Source of the DNA: Paraburkholderia eburnea
Lineage (GTDB): Bacteria > Pseudomonadota > Gammaproteobacteria > Burkholderiales > Burkholderiaceae
DNA: 64,000 nucleotides
Direction: 5' to 3'
Assembly: GCF_002917095.1 (NCBI RefSeq)
Contig: NZ_PQGA01000003.1
Span: 372,001 to 436,000, forward strand
Part shown: positions 10,221 to 21,631 of the stretch, piece after piece
Numbering within the stretch: position 1 is the first letter of the stretch
Layout: each line of letters begins with the position of its first letter
The notes under the pieces: model-generated
The model's database searches: none
The model's input: the letters and a program-made list of their open reading frames with translations, nothing else
What the model was told of the DNA's origin: nothing
Program-made: the position numbers and the translations under genes

Positions 10221-10793
10221 TTACTTCTGCGAATCCTGCTGGGCCTGCTGGAGGCCGCGCTTGATCCATGCGCCAAGGTTGTGCGGACGCACCGTGTCCC
10301 ATTCCTCGAAAGGCTGGTGGATCCACGGGTTCGTCGGCAGATGCTGGACGAAATAGTCCGGCGTCACCTTCGAGCAGCCCTTGTACCAGAGCACCGCGGA
10401 ACGCACGCCCGTAACAGCCGGATAGCGCGACTTGAGGTGTTCCTGCACGCGTGCAAGCGTGACGCCCGAATCGACCAGATCGTCGACCAGCAGCACGTTG
10501 CCCGAGAGTTCGCCGCGCGTCATCGTGATGTACTGCGCGATGTCCAGCTCACCCTGCTCCGTGCCCGCGGCTTCGCGGTACGAGCTGGTTGCGAGGATTG
10601 CCAGCGGCAGATCGTAGATACGCGAAAGCTGGTCGCCCACGCGCAGACCGCCGCGCGCGAGGCACAGGATCTGGTCGAACTTCCAGCGCGACTCGTGCAC
10701 TTTGAGCGCGAGCAGTTCGATCAGACGGTGGTACTCGTCCCAGCCTACCCACAGATGTTTATCGTCGTTGCGCGGGTCCGTCATTTGAATCAT
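10221..10793 (-). CDS. Purine (xanthine/hypoxanthine-type) phosphoribosyltransferase
   Basis: This 190-residue type I phosphoribosyltransferase carries the PRPP-binding loop LLVDDLVDSGVT at about residues 101-112 and an upstream ILCLARGGLRVGDQLS segment. It should transfer ribose-5-phosphate from PRPP to a 6-oxopurine base. The exact base is inferred, as the hood region does not settle guanine/xanthine versus hypoxanthine. The start at 10793 is preferred to an ATG at 10784 because GGAAGAAGG at 10805-10813 is better spaced for it. It follows purA by only 23 bases, so the two are probably co-transcribed around the IMP branch point. Confidence 0.85.
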   Translation of the reverse strand: MIQMTDPRNDDKHLWVGWDEYHRLIELLALKVHESRWKFDQILCLARGGLRVGDQLSRIYDLPLAILATSSYREAAGTEQGELDIAQYITMTRGELSGNVLLVDDLVDSGVTLARVQEHLKSRYPAVTGVRSAVLWYKGCSKVTPDYFVQHLPTNPWIHQPFEEWDTVRPHNLGAWIKRGLQQAQQDSQK

Positions 10794-10816
10794 TTTTGCT
10801 TCTGCCTTCTTCCTGC

Positions 10817-12172
<1,356 letters not shown>

Positions 12173-12331
12173 TTAGCTGGTTAAAAACGTATTCTACCTG
12201 GGTTCGGCGGCGAGGCCGCCATTTTTTCCCGAAATTCGCGGAATTTCCTTTTGCGCTCAACGGTATGCGGGTCGGCGCCTGAAGCTTCCGGCACGCTTCG
12301 AGCCGCCTTCTCCGACCATCCCGCGGACATC

Positions 12332-13486
12332 TCAGGCGGCGCGCACTTCCACGACCCATGCGCCGTCGCGCTCGACCAGCACGCGGTCGCAGGCGAATTC
12401 GTCCATATCGTGTTCGTGGCCCGGCAGCGCCTGGATCACCACTTCGCCTGCATTGCGCAGGGCCGCGACGGCGGCGCTCAGCGCCTCGTCGTGGCGCCAC
12501 GGCGCGAGAATCGCGCTGCTGCGCGCTTCGACCGGCGAAATACGCGCCACCTCGCGCAGATCGAGCGAAAAGCCCGTGGCCGCGCGGGCGCGGCCATAAG
12601 CCTCGCTCACCTTGTCGTAGCGGCCGCCGCGCGCCACCGCGTTCGGCACGCCGTCCACGTAGGCCGAGAACATCACGCCGCTGTGGTACGCATAGCCGCC
12701 CAGATCCGCGAGGTCGAGCATCAGTTCCGCGCCCTCGATCCCGCCCATCAGGAACGCGAGATCGTCGAGCGCGCGCGCGATGCCGGGCAGCGCCGGCAGA
12801 CGCTGGCGCGCCTCTTCGATCACGCTCGCGTCGCCGTACAGTGACGGCAGCGCGCGCAGTGCGTCGCGCGAAACCGCTTGCAGGTTCGCGGTGAGTTCGG
12901 CGAGGCGCGGCACGTCCTTTCCTGCGAGTGCTTCATACAGAGCGTCGCCCAGCGCCGCGGCGGCCGGATCGGCTTCGAAAATGGCCGCGAGCACGCCCGC
13001 GTGCGACAAATCCAGACGCACCTTCGAGAGGCCCGCCAGGCGCAGCGCGTCGAGCAGCAATTGCTGGATTTCGAGGTCGGCTTCGAGGCCGGCGTGACCG
13101 TAGATTTCAGCGCCGATCTGGATCTGTTCGCGCGTCGCGTGCAGGCCGCGCGGACGCGTATGCAGCACGTTGCCCGCGTAGCACAGGCGCGTCACGCCTT
13201 GACGGTTCAAAAGGTGCGCATCGATGCGCGCCACCTGCGTCGTCATGTCGGCGCGCAGGCCGAGCGTGCGGCCCGAGAGCTGATCGACGAGCTTGAACGT
13301 GCGCAGATCCAGATCGCGCCCGTTGCCGACCAGCAGCGACTCGATGTATTCGAGCAGCGGCGGCATGACCATTTCGTAGCCGTAAGCACGGAAGCGGTCC
13401 AGCAGGCGGCGGCGCAGCTCTTCGATCTTGCGCGCCTCGGACGGCAGCACGTCGGCGATATTCTCGGGAAGTAACCAGGTCGACAT
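12332..13486 (-). CDS. hisZ: ATP phosphoribosyltransferase regulatory subunit
   Basis: The 384-residue protein resembles the catalytic core of histidyl-tRNA synthetase ([56 protein letters not shown]) but lacks the anticodon-binding domain. This is the HisZ pattern: it is the regulatory partner of short-form HisG in histidine biosynthesis. The true histidyl-tRNA synthetase is present separately at 21632-22969, which supports HisZ rather than a second HisS. A 168-base gap separates it from purA. Confidence 0.94.
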   Translation of the reverse strand: MSTWLLPENIADVLPSEARKIEELRRRLLDRFRAYGYEMVMPPLLEYIESLLVGNGRDLDLRTFKLVDQLSGRTLGLRADMTTQVARIDAHLLNRQGVTRLCYAGNVLHTRPRGLHATREQIQIGAEIYGHAGLEADLEIQQLLLDALRLAGLSKVRLDLSHAGVLAAIFEADPAAAALGDALYEALAGKDVPRLAELTANLQAVSRDALRALPSLYGDASVIEEARQRLPALPGIARALDDLAFLMGGIEGAELMLDLADLGGYAYHSGVMFSAYVDGVPNAVARGGRYDKVSEAYGRARAATGFSLDLREVARISPVEARSSAILAPWRHDEALSAAVAALRNAGEVVIQALPGHEHDMDEFACDRVLVERDGAWVVEVRAA

Positions 13487-13615
13487 CGGGGGAGTCCTAC
13501 GACGATAAGGGCCGCGTTAAAACGCCGCAAAAAGCAGCGACGGCGCACGCGAACGCACGCCCTGCGCGGGCCGGACGATAGAAACGGCGAGCGCCTCGCG
13601 GCGCGCGCCTTGAAT

Positions 13616-13807
13616 TCAGGTGGCGAGCATCAGCAGCACGAGACCGAGTCCCATCACGATCAACCCGCCGATGCGGATGTGATGCGGCGGCCGTTCCGCA
13701 ATTCTACGGAAAGTGTCGCGCCACGCCGTCGGGAAGACGAACGGGAACATGCCCTCGATAATCAGCATCAATGCGATCGCGAGCAACAGGGAGCCGGCTA
13801 TGTCCAT
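13616..13807 (-). CDS. DUF2065 (YjeT-like) small membrane protein
   Basis: This 63-residue protein has two hydrophobic spans, AGSLLLAIALMLIIEGMFPFV and a C-terminal IGGLIVMGLGLVLLML, joined by a basic loop. It belongs to DUF2065, whose E. coli member YjeT also sits directly after hflC. The ATG at 13807 is used because MDIAG starts the conserved region; an in-frame GTG at 13831 would add eight residues. It follows hflC by 44 bases. Function is unknown. Confidence 0.85.
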   Translation of the reverse strand: MDIAGSLLLAIALMLIIEGMFPFVFPTAWRDTFRRIAERPPHHIRIGGLIVMGLGLVLLMLAT

Positions 13808-13851
13808 GCGAAGAAGGTGCGCCGCGCACACGCGCGGCGCCAGTGTCTCGT

Positions 13852-14751
13852 TTAGTGTTTGCGTGGCGCGGCGGGAGCCGGCGACGCCTCTCCGTTCGGA
13901 CTGCGCATGAAGCGGAAGAAGTCGCTCGACGAATCGACCACGACCACGTCGCCCGGCTTGAAGCTTTCGCGATAGGCCTGCATGCTCTGATAGAAGCGAT
14001 AGAAGTCCGGATCGCGGCCATAGGCTTGCGCGGCGATCGCGGCGGCTTTCCCGTCGCCTTCGCCCTTGATGGCCTGCGCCTGGCTGTACGCTTCCGCGAC
14101 CGCGCCCTGCTGCTTGCGCTGCGCCTCGTCCTTGATCTGCTGGGCAACGGCGGCGCCCTTCGCGCGCTCGTCGGCGGCGGCCTGCTCGCGCGCGGCGCTC
14201 ATGCGCTTGTAGACCACGTCGGCGAGTTCGGCCGGATAGTCGATGCGCGTGAGTTCGATATCGATCACGTCGATGCCGAGCGGCGCGGCGGCGGTCTTCA
14301 ACTCATCGCGTGCGCGGGCGGCGATGGCTTCCTGCTGCGCGAGCGCATCGGTCAGCGTCACCTTCGAGAACGCGTCGGACAACGCATCGCGCGAAAGCGA
14401 GGCGAGCCGGTCGGCGAGTGTCTGCGGATCGCCCTTGGTCGCCGCGAACAGTTTGAGCGGCTCGCCGATGCGATAGCGCACGACCGGGTTCACGAGCAGC
14501 TCGGTCTTGTCCGAGGTCGTGTAGCGGTCGGCGTCCGGCGCGTCGAACGCCTGGATGCGGGTGTCGAGAAAGGTCGCGGTCTGGAACGGCGGCGGCAGCT
14601 TCACGTGAAGGCCCGGCTCGGCGAGCGAGGCTTTCGAGCCGCCCGACGACGACACCACGGCCACATGGCGCGGATCGACGACGAACACCGCCGACGAAGC
14701 CACGAGCACCACCACCACGAAGGCGACGACGAACGCAATGATCTTGTTCAT
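13852..14751 (-). CDS. hflC: Protease modulator HflC (SPFH family)
   Basis: The 299-residue protein has one N-terminal membrane span (IIAFVVAFVVVVLVASSAVFVV) and then the SPFH/band-7 domain (VDPRHVAVV, ELTRIDYPAELADVVYKRM), with a helical region rich in Ala/Gln/Glu. With HflK it forms the periplasm-facing complex that surrounds and modulates the FtsH protease. The gene starts 11 bases after the hflK stop. Confidence 0.96.
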   Translation of the reverse strand: MNKIIAFVVAFVVVVLVASSAVFVVDPRHVAVVSSSGGSKASLAEPGLHVKLPPPFQTATFLDTRIQAFDAPDADRYTTSDKTELLVNPVVRYRIGEPLKLFAATKGDPQTLADRLASLSRDALSDAFSKVTLTDALAQQEAIAARARDELKTAAAPLGIDVIDIELTRIDYPAELADVVYKRMSAAREQAAADERAKGAAVAQQIKDEAQRKQQGAVAEAYSQAQAIKGEGDGKAAAIAAQAYGRDPDFYRFYQSMQAYRESFKPGDVVVVDSSSDFFRFMRSPNGEASPAPAAPRKH

Positions 14752-14762
14752 ATCGGCGCCCC

Positions 14763-16220
14763 TTATTGCACGTCGTCTTCGCGGCCGCGCGAGCGGAACC
14801 CGTCGCGCGAGCGGAAAGCATCGCTCGCGGCCTGCGCAGCGTCGCTGGCCGAGAGAGCGGGCGCTGCGCCCTGCTGCTGGGCGCCCTGCGGCTGCACGTT
14901 CTGCTGCGTGTCGCTATTCGTTGCCGGCACGGAGGCCGCGCCGCTGTTCACATTGCCGTTCGCATTGCCGTTCGCATCGGCTGCGCCGTTCGCCGCGGAC
15001 GCATTCGCTGCGGCCGCGCCCGACGCGGCGACCGCTGCCGCGGCGCGCTGACGCGTCGCGTCGACGATCTTGTCGAGCGGCAAATAAATCACGTTGTTGC
15101 CCGACTTGCTGTCGACGAACACCTTCGTCGTATTCGAGTAGATGTGCTGCATCGTATCCAGGTACATGCGCTCGCGAATCACCGCCGGTGCCTTCGCGTA
15201 CTGCTCGTAGACGCTGTTGAAGCGCTGGGCATCGCCTTGCGCCTGCTCGACCACGCGGTCGCTATATGCCTTGGCGTCGTCGATCAGACGTGCGCCGTCG
15301 GCCTGCGCGCGCGGCAGCAGCTGATCGGCATAAGCCTGCGCGTCGCGCTTCGCGCGGTCGCTGTCCTGATGGGCTTTCGCTTCATCGTCGAAGGCGGCCT
15401 GCACGCTATCGGGCGCGGCTACGCTCTGGATCGTCACGCCCACTACGCCCAGGCCCGTCTTGTACTGGTCGAGCGCGTGCTGGATCGTATCGGCGAGCTG
15501 TGCGCGGATCGGTTCGCGGTCCGCGTAAAGGAGATCGCTGGTGCTGTGCGCGCCCACGACCGCGCGCACCGCGGCCTGCGCGGCCTGGCTCACGGTGAGA
15601 TCGGGATCGACGCTGCGGAACAGATAGTCGGTCGGCTGCTTGACCTGGTACTGCACGATCAGACGCACGTCGAGAATGTCGCCGTCGTGCGTGATCACCG
15701 AGGCATCCTTCACGTTCGACGGACGTACCGGATTGTTGCGGCCGATCTCGACGCTGCGGATCTGGCCAACGTTCACGATGTCGTGCGCCTGGAACGGGAA
15801 CGGCATGCGCCAATGCACGCCCGGACCCACGGTATGACGATACTGGCCAAACTGCAGCACGACGCCGGCCTGACCGTCCTGAACGATGAACACGCCGCTG
15901 CCGACATAGATGGCGATCAGCACGCCGAGCACGATGCCCACGCCGATGCGCGCACCATGGCCGTTGTCCGGACGCGGTCCGAGGCCGCCAGGCCCCTTGC
16001 CCTTCTTGCCGAAGAACGACGACAGGCGGCGATTGAACTCGCGCCACATTTCGTCGAGATCGGGCGGGCCGTCGCCCTTGCCGTCGTTGCCGTTATTGCC
16101 CGACGGACGCCGCGCGTCGTCGTTGCGCTGGCCATTGCCCTCGCCGCGGCCCCATCGCGGGTCGTTCAGCGAGAAAATGGCACGCGCGCGCCAGCCAGTC
16201 CGCTTGTTGTAATCGTTCAC
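14763..16220 (-). CDS. hflK: Protease modulator HflK (SPFH family)
   Basis: The 485-residue protein has a Gly/Asn/Asp-rich cytoplasmic N-terminus (LNDPRWGRGEG, DLDEMWREFNRRLSSFFG), a membrane span near residues 92-112 (IGVGIVLGVLIAIYVGSGVFIV) and an SPFH domain. A low-complexity Ala/Asn/Gln tail of about 90 residues is longer than in E. coli HflK (about 419 residues in total). The start is GTG at 16220, fixed by conservation of MNDYNKR. It partners HflC in the FtsH-associated complex and shares its operon. Confidence 0.95.
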   Translation of the reverse strand: MNDYNKRTGWRARAIFSLNDPRWGRGEGNGQRNDDARRPSGNNGNDGKGDGPPDLDEMWREFNRRLSSFFGKKGKGPGGLGPRPDNGHGARIGVGIVLGVLIAIYVGSGVFIVQDGQAGVVLQFGQYRHTVGPGVHWRMPFPFQAHDIVNVGQIRSVEIGRNNPVRPSNVKDASVITHDGDILDVRLIVQYQVKQPTDYLFRSVDPDLTVSQAAQAAVRAVVGAHSTSDLLYADREPIRAQLADTIQHALDQYKTGLGVVGVTIQSVAAPDSVQAAFDDEAKAHQDSDRAKRDAQAYADQLLPRAQADGARLIDDAKAYSDRVVEQAQGDAQRFNSVYEQYAKAPAVIRERMYLDTMQHIYSNTTKVFVDSKSGNNVIYLPLDKIVDATRQRAAAAVAASGAAAANASAANGAADANGNANGNVNSGAASVPATNSDTQQNVQPQGAQQQGAAPALSASDAAQAASDAFRSRDGFRSRGREDDVQ

Positions 16221-16312
16221 CTGTGTTCGTTCACCAGAGTAGACAGCGGGTCATGTGCGTGGAAATGCGCCCGCGCACCACGAGGGCGACGCCGGGCGCT
16301 GCCGGTTTGGGT

Positions 16313-17500
16313 TCAGCGGCCGTGCTCGGGTTCCCTGCTGGGTTCGTGCGACAGCGGACTCCAGTCGGCTGCGGCCTGAGGCTGCGACGGCTCGACGAGC
16401 GGAACGGCCGTCGCGATTTCGGCGATGGCGGCGCGCAATGCATCCAGTCCGACGCCCGTGCGCGCGCTTAAAAAGACGCGCGAAATATTACCATACTCGT
16501 CCCGCTCGACCGTCCCGCCTCGGGCCGCCAGTTCGGGCACGGCGTCGATCTTGTTGAACACCAGCACCTGGCGGATCGTATCGGCGCCGATCTCGTGCAG
16601 CACGTCGTTGACCTGATCGATCTGGTCCAGACGCACCGCGCTCGACGCATCGACCACGTGCAACAGCAGGTCGGCCTGCACGGTTTCCTGCAGCGTCGCC
16701 CGGAAGGCCGCCACCAGTTGGTGAGGCAGTTCGCGGATAAAGCCCACGGTATCGGACAGCACGATCTGGCCGACTTCGTCGCCGAGCCACACGCGCCGCG
16801 AGGTCGTATCGAGCGTCGCGAACAACTGGTCGGCGGCATAAGCCTGCGCCTTGGTGAGCGCATTGAAAAGCGTGGATTTACCGGCGTTCGTATAGCCGAC
16901 GAGCGACACCGACATGGTGCGCGTGCGTTCGCGCTGACGGCGCTGCGTGCCGTGCTGACGGCGCAGCTTGGCGAGCTTGCCCTGCAGCATCTTGATGCGC
17001 TCGCCAATCAGGCGGCGGTCGGTTTCAAGCTGCGTTTCGCCGGGGCCACGCAGACCAATACCGCCCTTCTGACGCTCAAGGTGGGTCCAGGCGCGCACGA
17101 GGCGCGTGGCGAGATACTGGAGCTGGGCGAGTTCGACCTGCAGCTTGCCTTCGTGGCTGCGCGCGCGCTGCGCGAAGATGTCGAGAATGAGGCTGGTGCG
17201 ATCCACCACGCGGCGGCCAAGTGCACGCTCCAGGTTACGTTGCTGGGCGGGCGATAGCGCGTGATTAAAGATGACGATTTCGATGTCGTTCGCTTCACAG
17301 GCGAGACGCAGTTCCTCGGCCTTGCCGCTGCCGATGAACATGGCGGCGTCGGGGCTGGAGCGGCGCCCGGTGAGCGTGACAGCGGGAGTAGCGCCCGCGC
17401 TTTTGGCGAGCAGGCTGAGTTCTTCGAGACTGGCTTCGAAGTCGGTCTTACCGAAGTCGATGCCGACAAGTGCGGCGTTGATCAAATTGTCTGGTATCAA
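16313..17500 (-). CDS. hflX: GTPase HflX
   Basis: The 395-residue GTPase has an N-terminal HflX domain (FIGSGKAEELRLAC, FNHALSPAQQRNLERAL), a coiled linker, and a G domain with P-loop GYTNAGKSTLFN, the DTVGFIREL switch and FNKID. HflX splits stalled or hibernating 70S ribosomes and is linked to stress recovery. No ATG lies at the N-terminus. The TTG at 17500 is used here, but a TTG at 17485 is equally possible and neither has a clear ribosome binding site. It follows hfq by 59 bases. Confidence 0.95.
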   Translation of the reverse strand: MIPDNLINAALVGIDFGKTDFEASLEELSLLAKSAGATPAVTLTGRRSSPDAAMFIGSGKAEELRLACEANDIEIVIFNHALSPAQQRNLERALGRRVVDRTSLILDIFAQRARSHEGKLQVELAQLQYLATRLVRAWTHLERQKGGIGLRGPGETQLETDRRLIGERIKMLQGKLAKLRRQHGTQRRQRERTRTMSVSLVGYTNAGKSTLFNALTKAQAYAADQLFATLDTTSRRVWLGDEVGQIVLSDTVGFIRELPHQLVAAFRATLQETVQADLLLHVVDASSAVRLDQIDQVNDVLHEIGADTIRQVLVFNKIDAVPELAARGGTVERDEYGNISRVFLSARTGVGLDALRAAIAEIATAVPLVEPSQPQAAADWSPLSHEPSREPEHGR

Positions 17501-17559
17501 AATGGAAACGGCCGGCCCGGCAGCGCCTGCGAGGCGCCCCGAACCGGCCGCGTCATGGG

Positions 17560-17796
17560 TCAGGACGCTTCCGAATCCGGGTGGAAGTTCACCGGACGGG
17601 CCGGGACCACCGTGGAAATGGCGTGCTTGTAAACCATTTGCGTAACCGTATTACGGAGCAACACGACGTACTGGTCGAACGATTCAATGTTCCCCTGAAG
17701 CTTGATGCCGTTGACCAGGTAGATCGAAACAGGCACGTGCTCCTTGCGCAGCGCGTTCAGAAACGGGTCTTGTAACAGTTGCCCTTTGTTGCTCAT
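17560..17796 (-). CDS. hfq: RNA chaperone Hfq
   Basis: This 78-residue Sm-like protein contains [20 protein letters not shown] and [21 protein letters not shown] (Sm1), and the Sm2 YKHAIS core that forms the U-tract pocket. It makes a hexamer that pairs small RNAs with mRNAs. Length matches the short beta-proteobacterial form. CGGAG lies 7 bases before the ATG. It is the first gene after a 173-base gap downstream of der, so it probably has its own promoter. Confidence 0.98.
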   Translation of the reverse strand: MSNKGQLLQDPFLNALRKEHVPVSIYLVNGIKLQGNIESFDQYVVLLRNTVTQMVYKHAISTVVPARPVNFHPDSEAS

Positions 17797-17969
17797 AGCA
17801 AACTCCGTATTTTTTTGCAGGTTTAACTTATATTGGGATGAAGAAAAAGAAATCCACCACCAATCGCTACACTATAGCTGATTCTCGTTACCCCGCGCCG
17901 CTTGCGGCGGCCCGGCCAGACGGCCTGACCGCGCCATCTGGTGCGGTAATGCGCGGTAGCGAACGCAGT

Positions 17970-19307
17970 TCAGCTCTTCTCCGTGTAGGGGTTCGTCGAA
18001 GAACGAAGCTCTATTCGCAATGGAGTCCCCTTCAGCGAGAAAGTTTCGCGGAAGCGGTTTTCCAGGTAGCGTTTGTAGGTTTCCGTGACCGCGTCAAGCG
18101 CATTGCCATGGATCACGATAATCGGCGGGTTCTGTCCCCCCTGGTGCGCGTAGCGTAGCTTCGGACGCACCGGGCCGCGGCGGCGCGGCTGCTGGAACTC
18201 GACGGCTTCGATCAGGGCGCGCGTGAGCTTCGGCGTCGGCAGCTTGGCCATCGCCGCAGCGTAGGCGTCGTCCACCGAGCGCATCAGCGGGCCAATGCCG
18301 AATTTTTCCGTCGCCGAAATAAAGCGCATTTCTGCGAAATCGAGGAACTTCAGCTTGCGTTGCAAGTGGTGCTTGGTGCGCTCACGCGCGTGATCGTCCA
18401 TGCCGTCCCACTTGTTGATGCCCACCACGAGCGCGCGCCCCTGCTCCACCACGAAGCCGGCGATATGCGCGTCCTGATCGGAAACTTCCGTATGCGCGTC
18501 GAGCAGCAGGATCACCACGTTGGCGTCGGCGATCGACTGCAGCGTCTTCACCACCGAGAACTTCTCGATCGCCTCGAACACCTTGCCGCGACGGCGCAGA
18601 CCAGCCGTATCGATGAGCGTGTACTTCTTGCCGTTGCGCTCGAAGTCCACATAGATCGAATCGCGCGTCGTGCCCGGCATGTCGAACGCGATCACGCGGT
18701 CTTCGCCGATCAGCGTATTGACGAGCGTGGACTTGCCGACGTTCGGGCGGCCGACGATCGCGATCTTGATGCCGTGCTTGCTGGCGTCGTCTTCATCCTC
18801 TTCCGGACGATCGGCGTAGGCCTGGTCGAGCGCCTCGTTGATCATCTCCGTCACGCCGTCGCCGTGCGCCGCCGAAATCGCGCGCGGGTCGCCCAGACCG
18901 AGTTCGTAGAAGTCAGCCGCGACGGCGCTGTACTTCATGCCCTCGGCCTTGTTGACCACGAGGAAGATCGGCCGGCCGGTCTTGCGCAGGTAATCGGCGA
19001 TGTGCTTGTCCTGCGGCGCCAGGCCGTTACGACCGTCGCAGATGAAGACGACGATGTCGGCTTCCTCGACCGCCTGGCGCGTCTGACGCGCCATTTCGTG
19101 CAGGATGCCGTCCTTGGCGACCGGCTCGAAGCCGCCGGTATCGACCACCAGATAGGCGCGATCGCCCACGCGCCCTTCGCCATAGTGGCGGTCGCGCGTA
19201 AGACCGGGCAGATCGGCGACCAGCGCATCGCGCGAACGCGTGAGCCGGTTGAAGAGCGTGGATTTCCCCACATTGGGGCGCCCGACGAGGGCGATTACGG
19301 GTTTCAT
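17970..19307 (-). CDS. der: Ribosome biogenesis GTPase Der (EngA)
   Basis: The 445-residue protein has two tandem G domains, with P-loops [12 protein letters not shown] near residue 8 and [12 protein letters not shown] near residue 185, and a C-terminal KH-like domain ([11 protein letters not shown] near the end). It is required for 50S subunit maturation. The ATG at 19307 is chosen because [12 protein letters not shown] is the conserved start; the open extension to 19367 has no support. A palindrome-rich gap lies directly upstream. Confidence 0.97.
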   Translation of the reverse strand: MKPVIALVGRPNVGKSTLFNRLTRSRDALVADLPGLTRDRHYGEGRVGDRAYLVVDTGGFEPVAKDGILHEMARQTRQAVEEADIVVFICDGRNGLAPQDKHIADYLRKTGRPIFLVVNKAEGMKYSAVAADFYELGLGDPRAISAAHGDGVTEMINEALDQAYADRPEEDEDDASKHGIKIAIVGRPNVGKSTLVNTLIGEDRVIAFDMPGTTRDSIYVDFERNGKKYTLIDTAGLRRRGKVFEAIEKFSVVKTLQSIADANVVILLLDAHTEVSDQDAHIAGFVVEQGRALVVGINKWDGMDDHARERTKHHLQRKLKFLDFAEMRFISATEKFGIGPLMRSVDDAYAAAMAKLPTPKLTRALIEAVEFQQPRRRGPVRPKLRYAHQGGQNPPIIVIHGNALDAVTETYKRYLENRFRETFSLKGTPLRIELRSSTNPYTEKS

Positions 19308-19682
19308 CTGATCTTTTCTACAGTAAGGCGCGGCGCCGGGACGTCCGGCGCGCTGCGCGGCAAGCATCTGCTATGAGTGCCCGCAGATGCTGCAATAGTT
19401 GCAAATTATCACGAATCGGGCCGGGCACCCGATTGCCGGTCCCGGCGCGATGTCGCGCCGGCCAGCCCGAAGCGGCAAGTTGCGCTTCGACGTTCGACAG
19501 GAACACCGGGGGTAGCCGCCCCGGCCATCCGTCGTCTCATTAAGTTTCATTCAGTTCGCGGGCGGCGTGCAGTATCAAGCCACCGCTGCACGCAAAAACG
19601 CCGGAAAAACACAAGAGGCCGCTGCCCGCGGGCGCGGCCCCTCGAAGTGACGCCCGGCTTCGCGCCCGGCGCCATGATTCGA
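19308..19682. other. 375-base gap between bamB and der, rich in palindromes
   Basis: No gene is supported here. Three perfect inverted repeats occur within 99 bases: a 9-bp stem at 19363-19371/19383-19391, a 7-bp stem at 19414-19420/19428-19434, and a 9-bp stem with a 2-base loop at 19442-19450/19453-19461. A GATAAT at 19402-19407 (minus strand) could be a -10 box for der. An imperfect GC stem at 19615-19643, followed on the minus strand by a U-tract from 19603-19607, may be the bamB terminator. Confidence 0.5.
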
Positions 19683-20828
19683 TCAGCGCGGGCGCAGACC
19701 GTAGAGATCGCCGTCCTTCGTCTGCACCACCAGCGTATTGCCGGCCAGCACAGGCGCTGCCGTGATCGGGCTGCCGTCGGTCTTCACGCGCGAGACGAAG
19801 CTGCCGTCGTCGAGCGAAAGGAAGTGCACGTAGCCCTGATAGTCGCCCACCGCCACCGCGTGGCCGAGCATCGCCGGCACGCTGACGTCGCGGTTCTTGA
19901 GCTTGTCCGTGCTCCAGGTCTGCGCGCCGGTCGCGACGTTGTAGGCCTTCACGACCGACCAGTCGTCGCCGCCGACCACCGTGGTGTCGTCCTGGGCAAT
20001 GCCGCTCGTGCTCGAGAACGGCTTTTCCCACATCGGACGGCCCGAATTGGCGTCGAAGCAGCCCAGCTGGCCCTGGAACGTGACCGCGCAGGTCGTCGCG
20101 CCGATCAGCGTGGGCGGACCGCTCACGTCATTGATACGCTCGACTTCGGTCACGCCCTTCGGATACGACACCGGCGTTTCCCAGAATGCGTCGCCGCTTT
20201 GCAGGTTGATCGCCGAGAACGCGCCGCCCGGGAAACCCGCGAGCACGGCCTGGTCGCCCGCGAAGGTCATGCCGGCCGACACGCGCAGATTCAGCGGCAC
20301 GGCGCGGTTGCGATAGGCCCACTTCTGCTCGCCCGTCTGCGCGTTGAACGCGACAACCTGGCCGTCGATCGTGCGCACGACCACGAGGCCATTGCCGACG
20401 AGCGGCGGCGAGATGATCTCGCCCGGCGCCTTCGCTTGCCACGAGAGCTTGCCGTTCGAATCGAGCACGTACACGTCGCCCTTCAGGCCGCCGACGGCCG
20501 TGAGGTTGCCGTCGCTGCCGACGCCCGCCGACAGATCGTCCTTGAGCTTGATGCTCCAGACTTCCTTGCCCGTTTGCGCATCGATCTTGGCGACCGAGCC
20601 GTTGGCGCCCGCGGCGTACACGGTGTCGCCCACAGCGACCGGCGAGAACAGATAGCGGCCGGCCTTGCCGACGCTCGCCTTCCACACCTGCTGGACGTCC
20701 AGCACCGGCTTGAACTCGGTCAGCGGCACCGGCACGCGGCGCTCGTCTTTGGTCGACGAGCAAGCCGCCAGTGCGAGAACGGTCATCGCGCAGGCGACAG
20801 GCACAACGGTTCGTTTCAGCAGATTCAT
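19683..20828 (-). CDS. bamB: Outer membrane assembly lipoprotein BamB
   Basis: The 381-residue protein has a lipoprotein signal with lipobox LAAC (MTVLALAACSS). Repeated PQQ-type beta-propeller blades follow (GSVAKIDAQTGKEVWS, AFNAQTGEQKWAYRN, FDANSGRPMWEKPF). BamB is the propeller lipoprotein of the BAM complex that inserts beta-barrel proteins into the outer membrane. The ATG at 20828 is chosen because MNLLKRT starts the signal peptide; an in-frame ATG at 20843 adds five residues. It follows the yfgM-like gene by 60 bases, a conserved arrangement. Confidence 0.95.
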   Translation of the reverse strand: MNLLKRTVVPVACAMTVLALAACSSTKDERRVPVPLTEFKPVLDVQQVWKASVGKAGRYLFSPVAVGDTVYAAGANGSVAKIDAQTGKEVWSIKLKDDLSAGVGSDGNLTAVGGLKGDVYVLDSNGKLSWQAKAPGEIISPPLVGNGLVVVRTIDGQVVAFNAQTGEQKWAYRNRAVPLNLRVSAGMTFAGDQAVLAGFPGGAFSAINLQSGDAFWETPVSYPKGVTEVERINDVSGPPTLIGATTCAVTFQGQLGCFDANSGRPMWEKPFSSTSGIAQDDTTVVGGDDWSVVKAYNVATGAQTWSTDKLKNRDVSVPAMLGHAVAVGDYQGYVHFLSLDDGSFVSRVKTDGSPITAAPVLAGNTLVVQTKDGDLYGLRPR

Positions 20829-20888
20829 CGGTGAACGAAGCATGAATGGAGTTGGTTGAATGATGTTGCGATCGATGCCGGCAGCGCG

Positions 20889-21518
20889 TTAGCCGCCCAG
20901 AGCGTCGAGCTTGAACTGGACCAGTTGACGCTCGGACGCGTCGGTCTTCGGCAGGCTGTCGAGCGCGACCTTGTAGGCCGCGCGCGCGTCGTCGCGCTTG
21001 CCCGCTGCCGCGAGCAGGTCGCCGCGGCCGTCGGCCACAACACCCTTGAACGGACCCGAATCGGGCTGCGGAATCAGCGCGAGGCCCTGATCGTAGGCCT
21101 TCTCGTCAAGCAGCACCGACGCGAGACGCAGCTTCGCGATCTGGCGGAATTCCTCGTCCCTGGCGTGCTCGGAAGCCCATTGCAGTTGCGCCTTCGCGCC
21201 TGCCGTGTCGCCTGCCATATAGAGCGACTTCGCCACCGTGAGCGCGCTCATCTGTGCATAGGCGGTGCCGCCAAAGCGATCTTCCATGTCGGTCGCGACG
21301 CGCGTGAGCAGCGCCTTGTCGGCGCCCGTGGCAGCCTGTTGGACCTGGTCATACAGAACGGCGGCTTCGGCAGCCTGACGGCGCTGCCAGAAGTTCCAGC
21401 CATTCCACGCAGCGAGCGCGAGCAGAACGATCAGCACGACCCACGTGGTCGCGTTGCCCCACTGCGTCCACCAGGCCTTGAAACTCTCGATCGATTCCTG
21501 TTCGTCGTGATAACTCAT
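20889..21518 (-). CDS. YfgM-like TPR membrane protein (SecYEG ancillary subunit)
   Basis: The 209-residue protein has a short cytoplasmic start (YHDEQESIESFKAWWTQWG), one membrane span (WVVLIVLLALAAWNGWNFW) and a periplasmic TPR-like helical domain. This is the YfgM layout; in E. coli YfgM binds the SecYEG translocon and periplasmic chaperones. Its place between hisS and bamB is the same as in E. coli, which supports the identification. Function here is inferred from family and synteny. Confidence 0.88.
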   Translation of the reverse strand: MSYHDEQESIESFKAWWTQWGNATTWVVLIVLLALAAWNGWNFWQRRQAAEAAVLYDQVQQAATGADKALLTRVATDMEDRFGGTAYAQMSALTVAKSLYMAGDTAGAKAQLQWASEHARDEEFRQIAKLRLASVLLDEKAYDQGLALIPQPDSGPFKGVVADGRGDLLAAAGKRDDARAAYKVALDSLPKTDASERQLVQFKLDALGG

Positions 21519-21631
21519 CGCGTAGCGATTCCTCGTTTATTTTGAAGCCTGTTTTCGGGCGCGCCGCATAGGTCAATACAGGTCAATGCCGGACGAAGCG
21601 GCGCGCCATCAAGGTGATCAAATACGCTGGA

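Noticed and set aside
12206..12227. GC hairpin followed by a T-run on the plus strand between purA and hisZ
   Set aside because: It points the wrong way for both minus-strand genes and no plus-strand gene precedes it, so it was not called a terminator.
12332..13486. A second histidyl-tRNA synthetase
   Set aside because: It lacks the anticodon-binding domain and matches HisZ; the true HisS is at 21632-22969.
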